Shown here in pieces: positions 37,190 through 49,700 of a stretch of DNA of 64,000 bases. Position 1 is the first letter of the stretch. Each line of letters begins with the position of its first letter. The DNA lies in NCBI RefSeq assembly GCF_008831285.2, contig NC_045151.1, positions 2,537,544-2,601,543 of the forward strand. Direction: 5' to 3'. Both the position numbers and the translations under genes were made by a program. The stretch is from Nymphaea colorata. Its lineage: Eukaryota; Streptophyta; Magnoliopsida; Nymphaeales; Nymphaeaceae. The notes under the pieces were generated by a model. It worked only from the letters and a program-made list of their open reading frames with translations, had not been told where the DNA came from and did no database searches.

Positions 37190-37645
37190 GCACAATAAGT
37201 CGAGCCAAGTCTGGCTCTAATCGAACTTGCTCGTAAATACTTAACTTGAGTTCAACTCGTTTATACTTAGCTCGGCTCGACTTGACTATATAAATGTGTT
37301 ATGAATGAGGAATTTTTTGTTGCTAAGTTCTTTTTTAGGAAATATTTGGATGCAGATTTTTTCATTGGATTTTATATTAAATGGTCACTCATACTTGAAT
37401 TAATTAAAAGAAACCGGTTAAACATGCTAAAAGAAATGAGATAGATGAAGTTACCAATCGATTTAAATGAGCTAAGCGAGTCGAGCCCTAGTTGGATGTT
37501 GTATAGTCTAGTCAAGCTCGAGCCTCTTCAATGCGGCTCGAACGAGCTTGAGCTTGTTCTATGGGGCTCGAACGAGGTTGAGTTCCGTGGGGCTCGATCG
37601 AGTTTGAGTTTGAGTTCGAGCCAAGTTTGAGCTCAAGCTTTTTTG
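37190..37645. repeat. GAGCTCG/GGCTCGA-rich repeat
   Basis: A left block (37196-37285) and right block (37470-37645) are rich in CTCGAGC, GGCTCGA and GAGTTTGAG motifs, in opposite sense, around an AT-rich centre. This pattern is typical of ends of old plant TIR elements. A related block lies at 61690-61930. Confidence 0.5.
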
Positions 37646-38480
37646 GGATGCGAACTATTTAGCGCTTTGGTGAGAGCCCAAACACATCTACTTGTTGTTC
37701 AACAATTTGTGTTCTCGTATAGCTGCACTAGATTATCCTCATGAAAATATAGAATAGTATGGAATGTATATAGCTGACTAAATAGCACTCGAATCTTTAT
37801 TATTCTTGCCCAAATCAATTTTTCTTAAACTGTCAAGATTTTTTTCAAGAAACAATTACTTTTATGTGAAAATGCAACTTCGTTTGCATTTCTATAAACA
37901 TGTTGAAAGTCATGGGTAAGAAAACGTTATCAATAAGTTCATGTCATGCTGACGGGCTGACAGGTTCGTGAAAGTCCGGTCCTCAGTTTAATAACTGTGG
38001 GTGTTATTTTTCTAAAATGCAAATGGTGGATGTGATGCACTCTTGTTAATTGGTGTTCCGCTTCTTAACAAGTTACCAAAGCAACCCTGGATCCTGAGAG
38101 AAGAAGGAAACAGAAGGAAGGAGGCATGAGCCTATTCTAAGTACCTCTGATATGTAATAAACTATAAGTGACCATTCAAGACATCTTCAACTTTGAAGAC
38201 TTTGTGTGTGAATTACAACTGACTTAAAATTATAAAAATATTCGCTGGTAAACAAGAAAATAGAAACTTTTTACAAACTTGAGAACACTTGTTGAATCCT
38301 GTGCACACAACTTATTTAAAACTTATTTTCTTGCCTACATCATTTCATTTGAAACATTAAAAAAAGTGGAGCTAGCATGAACATTACTCTTTACTTACAA
38401 CTTATATTTACACAAATATAAATCAGCCGTCTGCCGGGGGATTCCAACTAGTTAGCTTGCTGAAGATCAAATTTTAGGTA
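37646..38480. other. Intergenic, no gene recognised
   Basis: AT-rich; nothing supportable. Confidence 0.4.
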
Positions 38481-39560
38481 GGATGTCAATGGATTAACAA
38501 AAAAAAGTAGCCTTATATGAATCTGAAATTGGGTTTCACAATGCGATCCCCTTCCGAATCCATTTTTACACTGATATCTGAATTTGAATTGAATTTGATT
38601 GTTTTTCAAAATGTAAGAGCATTCGATATAGATCTTTGTTTAAAATCAAATCCGACTGAATTTGAATCAAAATCAACTCGAATATTTATGTATATCTGAA
38701 TCTAAATCCAATCGGATGTTGTTTTTTAAATCTGATTCAATCTGATTTCTTAGTCAAATATTATTATTATTTTTTTCTATCTGATTTTTTCAAATGGTTC
38801 AACCATTTCATTAACCTACCCCAAAATTTATGGTAGATCCATACAACACTTTTTAATATGTTCCATGAATCTATCCCAGGCTATAGACAATATTCATGAA
38901 ATAATTACACACAGTTCTGCTTGCCAAACGAACCCTAATTCTTTTTTTCCCCAGTGGATCTTGCCCAAATTTCAACCGATTTTCCACGAGAATTCAAGAC
39001 TAATATATAATTGAAATTCGGTGAAAGATCCGATGTGATAACATACAAATGTCGTATCTTCTGCTGATTGGTATTTGAATAATGCTGTTTTAAAGTAAGG
39101 TCTGAATTTAGATCGGATTGCATAGATTCTGATTAAGTCCAATCAGGCACAGGTTGGATCGTGTTCAAAGCATTGGCGTCCATATTTGCAACCCTTATTT
39201 TGAGCCCATGTCCTGTGCATCATCAAAAATACTCTTTAACTACGGACAATAAGAACGTCAATGGATTAGATTCAGACTAGATTTAACATCCGATTAAGAA
39301 ATTAGATTAGATTTACATTTAAGAAGTGACATCCGATCATATTCGATTGGATTTAAAACAATATCCAATTAGATTCCGATTCAGGTTCGAGAATCAATAT
39401 TGAACATATCATAATGCAGCTCAAATTTATTTTAGTATTTAAAAGTTGGATATGGATCATATTCAGATTGTGAATCTAAATTCCGATTTGGATATGATAT
39501 TAGGCTTCTCTTTATTCATATTTTATATTAAACATGTAAACATCTGATCGTTAAAGAGTA
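38481..39560. repeat. Inverted-repeat element (ATCCGATT-rich arms)
   Basis: The block 38690-38760 (AATCCAATCGGATG, TTTAAATCTGATTC, TTTCTTAGTC) is reverse-complementary, with decay, to 39288-39370 (GATTAAGAAATTAGATT, ACATCCGAT, TTCGATTGGATTTAAA). The arms also carry many diverged GGATTTAGATT units. The centre contains half of a Tourist-like MITE (about 38820-38937). Confidence 0.6.
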
Positions 39561-40744
39561 CATCCTATTAAAATTAGATTCTCCAAAATCCCTACCGGCA
39601 ATGTAACACGTACGTTTTATCACAACCGTATTCGGTACTCTAATTCTCAAAACTTTGAATATATCACTCATATACTCTAAAAACATATAAAAATGCTAAT
39701 AAAGATATAAAATAATAGGAAAACAAAGGAGGTGCTAAAACACCAATATCACAACCAAATTGACTTTTGAAAATACGTGTTTATTGCCTAAAGAGGTGTA
39801 GCACAACAGGAGAAAGGTGGCGCACATCCAAAGAATCTAAGGTTCGAAGCATGGGGTCGCTGTCACATTCCTATATGTCACTCCTCTAGGTTGTAAACAG
39901 TGCTAAATGTGATAATCAAGTTCAAAAATGTACTGTAGGTCCACCCAAACCTTGAAACAAGGCAGAAGTTTGAAAGCATAAGAATATTGCCGTGGAGGTT
40001 TTACACTAAAGATGGCTTCTCTCTTTAGTTTCTCCCAAGTATAACTTTACAAAAAACATACGTGTTTGTTAGGATCTTGCCCTCTTATCATCATTGGAAA
40101 ATGTTCTTGATGACAAACAAAGCCAAGCTGAAAAGAATTAGATATATGCTTAATATATGATAAGTGATTAGTGCATGTAAAGTTTTAAAGGTTCTCAAAA
40201 CCAAGACAAGACTAGTCTTGGCCAAAGTTGGCAAAGCTTAAAATTGGACAAAAGTGGCATGAAATGCACTTACTGCAAAACACGACTTTGGTCGTGTCAA
40301 AGGCTTATGGCTTTTCTCATGTCCACGGTTCACCGTGTTCATACAAGTGTGGTTCAAAAAAAAAAATCAGCAACAAACTGAAAGAATAAATAAATAGTGC
40401 ATAAAATTCATTAATTAAACAATTTATTTGAATATCTAAAAAATAGTTTAAAACTGAAATGTGATCGAACAAGACAGTGACATAAAATAATAAGCGAACT
40501 TTACATGCCTAAACTCACAGAGCTAAGATTCTATAAACTAAGCCATTTGGAACGATCAACGACCAAGAAAGCAAAACAAATAGCATAATCAAGTTTGAGA
40601 ACATTTTCAGCGACCAAACAAATTTTCTACTAGCAGCGAGCTGTACACGTTCTGCTCAGACTCTTGCGCCATATACTACACCATTAAACCTATCCAAGAG
40701 CACAAACTCAGCAGCCTGAAACTCTGAATCGGTACAAGGGATCT
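39561..40744. other. Intergenic and 3' flank of the GT8-like gene
   Basis: No coding region recognised. The final 100-200 nt before 40745 are likely 3' UTR. Confidence 0.4.
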
Positions 40745-43700
40745 TCAGTAATCCAATATTCGATCTGCTGATGGAGGAAAGTACTGTTTCCAGATGGAAC
40801 CAAAACCTGAAAACTGAATAGCTTGGTCATCTCTATCATGTCCAGTGCATTCCTTCTTCAGCCCATCAAATCGAAGAATTTTGGCCGCATTGCTCTTCTC
40901 CAGATCTTCAATCTTCCAAACATCAGGAAGTTTGACATATTTATCATAAAAAGCCACAGAGATTGCCGGATTAGTGTGCTCTATCCTGAACATAATTAGA
41001 AAAACAGACAAATCCATAAAGCAAAAATAGGCACTGAAATTGAGGATGAGCCGCATAAAACATCACAGATTAGAGTAGCTTAATCCATCAGTTTCAGGAA
41101 GATCAAGATTCACGATGAGAAAAATGCAGATCCACACTAAAGGATGGTAATTGGTAACTGAAAAAATTAAATAAGATGTGTCATGTGCAGCCTCACGGTG
41201 GTCAATATTCCAAAGGAAAATTTTCAAGATATGACCAACTAAGTTGGGGATGGAAAAGAACCAAATTTAAACGTTATTGAAAACACACCAAAACTTTCAC
41301 AAGAAATTTACCACTCCACCTCCGAACCCAACGAACACAACTAAATTTCTGAATAATTTCCAAATGCAGGCTAAGCTTTGTAAACCCTTTAAGAACCACA
41401 TAAAAAGTTTTTGTAATATTAGAAAGATGCACTATTTTTTTCATCCTAGTTCAAAAGGTGCATCTAACTAATTTAGATATCGCCAGAGATGCCTATCTAA
41501 TTGGGATATGGTCAAATGCACTGTATGAGTCGTATGGCTAAGGGCATTGATGGGAGAATCATAACCAAACAAACAATTAGCTTGCAGAGGAAAATAACTT
41601 ATGGTTATTTAAGTCGTCCCAACTATTAATCAAACTTGCTTTACATAAAAAAAACACCATCCCAACAATTAGGATATAATTCATTTTTCATGTTCTCTGT
41701 TTATATACAAGTTCTTGAAACATGGAACAACAAGAGCACATGCAATATTTCCATGCATCTGTATGTTCATTATCAAAACTGTACCAACACACAGAGATGG
41801 CATTATTCCAGGCCATCCTTGCATGTAGATGAGCCACTGCATACATGTGTACATGTGTTTGCGTGTGTCTTTGATGGTCCAGTAAACATAATAAGCAGCC
41901 GAAAAAATAAAAGAAGCTTTCTGAGGGAAAAACCTGGATTTTCTGTTGCTGAAAACCTTGTCCCACCACAAAATGGATTCCAAAATGTCATTTTCCAGCC
42001 CATCTGAATTTATTAGAAGCACACCAGTATTGAGTACACATGCATTTTTTTCATAAGGCAGACTAGACACCCAAGGCTTTTCAGCTAATCTTTGCATAGC
42101 CTCCAGAACTTCAAAATTAACAAGGCTACTTAATGTAATGCTGCATTCCTCAATAGCAGCAATTGCATGCTTAGTTAGGTCAATGCCAAGAAGCTCTTCC
42201 ACGCTGCCCTGTACATAAAATAAGAAACTGGGTCAATAAATTCGAGGGGCTTCCCAGCCAAGGGATAAATTTTTAAATGCCAAATTCCAAATGCAAAAGA
42301 TTTGCTTGTTTAATTTCCTCCTATGACCCTCATGCTCCAGAAAATATCAAGTGAGAGCCTGCCATAACTTGGCCCAGGTAATGCAATTCAGTCTTCATAC
42401 TCTTCCACATGGTACTGCAGGAAGTTCACCAAGTCAAAGGTTGACAAGTACTTCTACTTGCTAAAGGTTATTATGAGAATTTAAAGAAAAAGTAAATGAT
42501 TCGCATCCATGCAAGCAACTGCATTGGCCTGATGTTTTTTCCTTTTTGATAGCTGCAATTAAATGTTGGACCAACATCAGGACAAACATGAAATATGGGG
42601 CCTTCTTCCAAATTATGGCAAAATACATCCTCAAATCAAACTTTTCTGAGACTAGAGTCTATAGACAAGCAATAACCATGAATGCAGAAACATTTCTAGG
42701 GAACCAATTGTGCAGCCTGTAAGAATTTGGATTTAAGCAACAGTACTGACACCAGCAGACAAGAGGCTTCATCATAACATAGATTTCAGAAGATTGAACT
42801 ATATAACACAAATATCAAAAGACATATATCCTCCATAGCTGAACCAGAAAAACCTAAAAAATTATGGACCAGCATGTTAAAATTTTCAACTCCAGTCAAA
42901 ATGCATGTGATTGAAAATATTCAAATATATGCACAACACAAAGTGCGTGGGGAAAGGATACAAAAGGAGCAACCTTGGATTGGAAATAAAAAAAGCATAA
43001 ATAATTTGGTTCAGTATGCACAAGGAAGAAAAAAGAAAACCTTGATGATTACGTCGCCTGGAACATACATGAATCTCTTCAGATGCGGGTACACTTTTGG
43101 AATCACAAAAGGTGCTATTTCATGAAGGGAAGTCCAGCTACCTTTGGCATCAGTAGTAGTAGTACCCAATTTCTCAATGACTTCCTTATGTCTATTTAAG
43201 AAGACAAGCCATCAATAATGCAGATATAACCTGGTAATTGGTATTTGGATTATTTGCCCAATAGACTATCATACCCAAGTATTTCAATGTCAGAATGTGG
43301 AAACAAAAGTTTCAGCTTGTAGTAAGTCGGTTTTTCTTCCTCCTTATCTGGTATGAAGAAATGGAAATAAAGATTTTCCATCATCCTGAAACAAAATTGA
43401 ATAAAAATTGAGAACAGGAAGACAATGAAAAATGATGAGTAGCAGGCGCTAGTGGGAGAAATGGAAGCCACTCCATCTAGCTATACAGGATATATCAAGT
43501 TCTGTACATGCTCTGTATGGATAAATATGCAGAGGAATAATACTAGAGGAAGATTCAGGACAAGCATATATCAGCCTTACAAAGCAAATGAATAACCCAT
43601 CTACATTTGCATTTTATGCAATCATCAGTAAAAGTAGCATATCTAGTACGAGAAACTAACTACTATTCAGTCCAGTCCAGACCACCTGCTGCAAAGCAAA

Positions 43701-46700
43701 CCTAGGCTCAGCAAAGGTGGTATAAATGATACATATGTTGATGCCTAACCCTGCAGATAGCAAAATAAGTCAAAGCATGGAGGAAGTAGCAATGCCCGTC
43801 GTCTCTCGCAGAGTAGTTGGGAGCCCCGTCGTTCTCGCCTGACGATGGGAGGAAGACGCGGCTGAGTCTCCACTTCCTCCGGTCGAAAATAGGGGAACTC
43901 CGGCGGAGGGTTTTGACGCTGGATTTGGAACGTCTGCCGGCAACGGAGCTCCAGCGGAAACCCTTTCCAATGATGTGCATTCCTGATTCCACGTTACGCC
44001 CAATGCCCTGTCGTCTCTCGCAGAGTAGTTGGGAGCCCCGTTTGCAGCAGGTAACGCCTGGAAGTTCTCCGTTTTACTCTGTGAGTACTGCAAAAACAAA
44101 CATAGCATTCCTTTGATCTCATCCTTGAACTCATTGAGCCTTTCGTCCATTCTCCTAGTTGCAGTAGCAAGGTCTCGCCTGATGTGGGCAATCTCAAATC
44201 CGTGCTTTGCCACAGTTTCCTGTAAGTTTTCTTGACTTTCCCTTTCAGACCACACGATTTCTGTTTGATCGTTCTCATTTACATTCGATGCAGACTCTGT
44301 ATTTTTTTTTTTCTGCAGCAGAGTCGTTCGCCTTTTCTTTTTCTTTATCTCTTGCTTCTTTTGTAGCAGTCATGTGCACGGTAGGAACGGAGCCTTGCTC
44401 TGATACCAAACTGATGCAGCACTGCTTGCAAAACAGACTTTGCAACGCCAACTTGCAGAAGACAACAAACTTTCTAAACTAACTAGTTACACTAGGCGAC
44501 AAGAAGAAAGTAGAAGATGGAAGCAACACAAAACGAAAATAAAGCTTTTCTTCATTCGACATCAAGTGTATACAAAATAACTTTGCCGCCCATTTATATG
44601 GACGAGAATAGCAACAGGTCCGGTCCTGAACAAGTGCTCGAATCCAAACAGACCCACTTAGATACAAATGAATATACTAACAAAATGGATAACAAAATAA
44701 CATATGTAAATCAAAGTTACATTTCAACCCTTGGTCCGCCTCGAGTATCTACGCAGAGGCACCTCCTCTCGTGTAAGCTCTAGGTCCATAGGGGATCCCA
44801 CGGTTGAAAGCTCATGGACTGCACTGATGCCCGAAGGTGGAACCTGAGGCGAGGAAGTGGACCCAGGAGAGTGACGGGTCTGGTCCTGCCCTGCATTAGG
44901 TTGGCTGGATGGAAGGCTCAGATCTTGTCCTACGCAGGCCGGCTATGCCTTATTCGGTATGTGTTGATAACTTTGCTTTACTATTGGATGATGGCCTTTA
45001 GATTGCCTAATGTCGTATTAAGGAGAATCAAACAAACTTGTATTAAGTTCTTGTAGAATGAGGAAGGAGGTTCTAGACACATGCATCTAATTAAATGGAA
45101 GAGACTGTGACTTCCTCTAGGAGAAGAAGGTTGGAGGAAGTGAACAGAGCGATGGTCCCTAGCAGGTGTAGTCGTCCTTTGACTAGTGGGGATCCTTGGG
45201 CTAACATGTTTAGGGCCCGTTCGATGGCCACTGCTGCCTCCCTTGGTCACCTCCCTCCTGCCTGCACACGACGCCCTCTCATCCTCCTGCTCCCCTCGTC
45301 GTCTCCCTCACCCTCTCACTCTCCTGTTCCCCTCATCGGAGGACATTGATTGGAGATACCATGGCGTCGGAGGATGAGGGCAGCTGCGTCATCATCGAGA
45401 GCAAGGCCATCGCCGGCACCATCCGCAGCGAAATTGCCAAGGATGTGCAAGACCTCTCCCAGAAATACAACAAAGTAAGGAACATTCATCTTCACCTTAC
45501 TTCCTTCTCACTTCTTTAGTTGGCCCAAGGACATTAGATTCTGTCTTTGCATTGCCGACCATCTTTGATTTGGCGTTCTGTTGACCTACTAAATAATAGA
45601 TTTATTTTTGATTGAGTATGCGATTCAGATGCTTGTGGAATTCGAAGGCAAAGCACTGAAATCACCCTTGTTTACTGCTCTGAAACATTATTTTTGGCAT
45701 AAGGTGGCACAGTTGTCGATGATTTAATCTAGATGCAATTTGTTTTTTTGAGGAGTTTGTAGGTGAAAAATTGCAAAAGAGGTGGCATTCATTTGTTGGA
45801 TTCGGACCAGTACTACTAGGGATGATTTTTGTCACACCGTCCAGTACCACCCACAAAATGGAGAACAGTTAAAGGGCAGTGAAGCAGAGGTTGGAATTTT
45901 TGTTACTGTTGAAAGCCTGTTATATTGGTTATAAATAAAGTCCAGCGCCAAGATTTTGGTTCTCATTCGTGTTGCTATGCAACTCGGTGATTTGTTTTGG
46001 GATGATTTATGAAGAAATCCATAATTTTTATGGTATTATGGGTTGTACAGTCCATTTTCTGATTACTGGTTTTGGCTTGGAGTCTTGTTGTGTAAGAGAC
46101 TAGAGCTGTATTTTCCTTCCGATTGGGAATATTCTTAGATGGGGTATTTTAGATACTGTGGTTTTGAATCTTTGATCAGCATCTGTGTTTGGGTTTGCTT
46201 AAGTACATTGATGTTTGATGTTATGTCGATGAACAAACCGAATCAGTATCTTGGTTGTTAGTTTGTGATCATACGAGTCACTTAAAAGTCTGATTTTGCT
46301 TCATTTGGGAAATCATACCTGTTTTGACCTATGTCAGAGAGAAAAAGATTTGTCCAGCGAGCTGAAAGTGAAGATCGATGACCTGAAAGACAAAATCGAA
46401 TCCCTTAGGAACCAGAAGTTTGAGCTGAAAAATCTGTTCAGCACTTGCTATGCCCTTATGTTTGTTGATACAAAAATCTGTTGGTTCATAGGAAAATCTG
46501 AACATTTGTTATGTTCTGTTAGCATAAATATGTTCTGTCTAACTGTTTTTGAATTCGGGTAGCATTCTTCATTTAGAAAGTAAACTGAAAACTTAATGCA
46601 AGTAAAACTTATCATATTTTGTTGATCACTATTACCACATGTGATGTTTAAATTTTACCACATGCATCTATGCTTTTGTTTGTCACTGTTGTTTATGTGC

Positions 46701-49700
46701 TAGATCAATTTTTCTCTTCTTCTAGAAAATCTGGAAATATGTTCCTTATATCAAACTAAGAAATACATTTCTGAAAATCTAGAAATATATTTCTTTATCA
46801 TCAAACACAGAAATATATTTCTGAAAATATATTTCTCAGTCATCACACACACATCAAAATGAGAATCGGAAAGATTTTTCTCATTCCATTTTTTCAGAAA
46901 ATATATTTCCAGAAATATATTTCCAATTCGAGATTTCCAAGCCATCAAACGGGCCCTTAAGGAAAAATATTTGATCTCTCATAGTCTTTTGGACACTCAA
47001 AAGATCACCTAATCAAAGTTGGGGCTGGAAATGATTGCAGTGGGGATGGAGCTGGATTGGAAACAAAATGAGTGGAAAGTAGGAAATGGAGAACAGATCA
47101 GGTTTTAGACTAACCAATGCCTAGGGCAAGTCTTCATCCATAGAGTTGATGAGAATGGATATGCCATAATTTGTAGTGATGTTAAAAACAGTATTCAAGA
47201 GCAACTTTGCGTTAACCAGGAAAGTCCGTCCTTTGCTATTGCTACGCAACTTGGAGTGTCCATTGCTAATATTAGGTTATGTGATGCCGAGGACACCGGT
47301 TTGGAGTGATGGTGGCAAGGAGAGCTTCAAGGCAAGAGAGATTATCAACAAGTGTAGAGTTCATGCTCCAGGGGGCTAAAGAATGGTGGCGGAAGAAACT
47401 TTGGACTAGCCAAGCCCCATCCAAGAGTTGTTGGCATTCCCTAAATCGTTTGTGAAGGTAGGATCCCCACCCTTGGCAGGATCCAGAAGGCTGGGGTTTA
47501 GCTGCTGAGAAGACGAATGCATGTCTTTGTAACATGTAAGTTAGCAAAGGAAGTTTGGAGGTATATAGATGCAAAGTTTGGTAGAGTTAAATTGCCCCAA
47601 GGTGAGATTATATATGAGTTTAAGAGATGGATGCAAGCAAAGATCTTGGTGAAGTGGAGGTGTCAATGCTGGAGGATGTCCTTCTTAATTGTCTGTTGGA
47701 GTATGTGGCGTCTTATGAACAGATGCTTCCATGACAGTATAGAAACCCCGGTAAGCAGGTTCAAAAGAGAGGTTTGGAGGAGCTGCTGGATAGCTTTTCC
47801 TCTGTCAAGTGACCTCCTGAGACAGAAATTAAACTTAGAATTTGGATAGAAACTGGGTTTTACTGTGAAGACACCATCAATTCGGCTAGAAATGGCTGAT
47901 TAATCAACATTTTTAGAGTCAATACCAGGCATGGACTGAAAATTGCAGGCTTGAGCAATGTGGGTAATGGGCAACTGGGTTGTGTGGTGATTGTCAAGGA
48001 TCATGGAAGGATTCACGAAGGAGAAATGAAAGTTTTGGAGTGCATTCTTAGATTCCATAAGGAATATCATGGTGACTATCTATTATTTCCCGTATCAAAA
48101 ATTGGATGAGGAAAATTAGACAGGGTTGGAAGGGCGACGGCTAAATGCAGGTTGGAGCAGGTGTTTTGATCAAGTTCACGTGAGAATTTCTATGGAGCAG
48201 GGTCTTGGTACAGTTGACATAAGCCGACTGATTATGGATCATGACAATAACCTTCACGACTATTTTGCTGACTTGAATATGTAAATACATAGCTTGTAGG
48301 CTATGTTCTGTAACAATTTTTTTGGTGAAGGGTTGGGCAAATCCTTTGTGCTTATTGTTAAATGTCTTTTTCTGGTCTTCCCTTGTATATAACCATCTTG
48401 TTGAAATAAAGGCAGGGGGCCTAAACCCCAAGCAAGCTGTTTACTTCAACTAAGTTAAGTCATACATAAAAATCAGCATTCTCTGTCAGAAGGGTCAAAA
48501 TTTACATAATATCCTTTGTAAAATTTTTTGGGCTTATAAATGTAAGTTTACACAAATAAATGAATGCATGCATACTGGTGTCTATGTCTGTTTCGTCTGC
48601 ATATATGCCTACACAATATATGATCCTCTGTTAGAGGAATCACAAAAGAGATGGTCATATTACTTATATCCTCCACAACCGGACGCTTTAAATAGCTTGC
48701 ATACTATATAACTGAAACCAAGCCGCTAGCAGATATATAAACTACTCATTCATTAGAACTTAGAGCTCATGTTATCGAAATTACTTTTTGTCATACACAA
48801 TAAGAATGTCTATACCTCGAGCTTGAAATTGTGGAATTGATCAGAACCACAAGTGGCCGAAGATCCAAGCAGTCGATCCACGAAACTATATGCATGTCAA
48901 GCACTGAGGTTGAACTTGGTTGTTTTAAGTTATCAGGATGCTCCATCTTGCCGCGCTGCAATGTCAGTGTCTCCCCTTGTCAAATAGCTCCCATAAAATA
49001 CATTTCGGTTTAGAAAAAATTGCATATTACAAGTACTTCTGTAAAAGAGGAAGTCATTATTATCAGCCCGCAATGAGCATACCCACTGCACAACCGCGCG
49101 TGATTACTATCCTCCAAAACAATCCCAATTCGCACATCTCAAATTCATTAACCGTGTCTTGAAGCCGTCGTTCCAATGGCCATTCCCAAATCATAAAAGT
49201 TAGGTAAAAAACGTGAAGTACGACTTAACTTAAGCAGGAAGAATCGAGACACTGTCGTTCACCTGTTGCAGCTACCAAAGCTCTAGGTACTTGCTGCGCT
49301 AGAAACAAACCAAAAATTAAAACCTGAAATTCTGCAGGCTGCTGATTTTGCATGCATCAGTCTAGGCCTCACCTTAGGCACTCACCGCCCATAATTTAAA
49401 CTAATGCGGTTCGAAACACAAGAAACCCAATTTTAATGAGACAAAGGTCCTTATTTTCATCCTCACAGCAGGATCCCCAACCAATGGATCCACCAAAAAA
49501 GGTTGCGGAAGCTTTTGGCCGTTGAATTTTCCTTTTTGAAGGGAAAGGAAAAATTCTAAACCCTAAACGAAAGCGAACGAGCAAGAGAAAAGTACACTAG
49601 TACAGAAAACTGGCGACAGCACTGGAGTCCGCCAGAGAAGAAAATCAGATAGAAGAGAACAAACAAGAGGACTTACGGCGTCGAACGGAATCCAACGACG

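Larger units (their letters stand above)
43770..44726 (-). mobile_element. Gypsy-like LTR retrotransposon fragment (5' LTR, PBS, start of gag)
   Basis: Minus-strand order is LTR (44412-44726), primer binding site (44397-44408) and an open frame (about 43770-44255) with TRRMDERLNEFKDEIKGML, a coiled-coil start typical of plant gypsy gag proteins, then Ser/Pro/Gly-rich text. Protease, RT and integrase are absent; the element is truncated at about 43770. It sits in intron 2 of the GT8-like gene in the same orientation as the gene. Confidence 0.7.
44814..48430 (+). mobile_element. Decayed LINE (L1-like), split by a DNA transposon
   Basis: The left part (44814-45209) encodes the end of the reverse transcriptase: LAGWKAQILSYAGRLCLIRY, YYWMMAFRLPNVVLRRI, then GGSRHMHLIKWKRLCLPLGE. 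The right part (46957-47830) carries NGEQIRFW, a degraded zinc-binding region with HVFVTCKLAKEVWRYI, and the C-terminus. A 3' end with AATAAAGGCAGGGGGCCTAAACCCC follows near 48405-48430. Several frameshifts. The 5' part is missing, as is usual for LINEs. It lies antisense inside intron 2 of the GT8-like gene, interrupted at 45210-46959. Confidence 0.85.

Noticed and set aside
45361..46562. Interpretation as a working FolD gene
   Set aside because: Only exon 1 is present, the next FolD exon is not found anywhere downstream, and the segment is enclosed by TTA-flanked inverted repeats.
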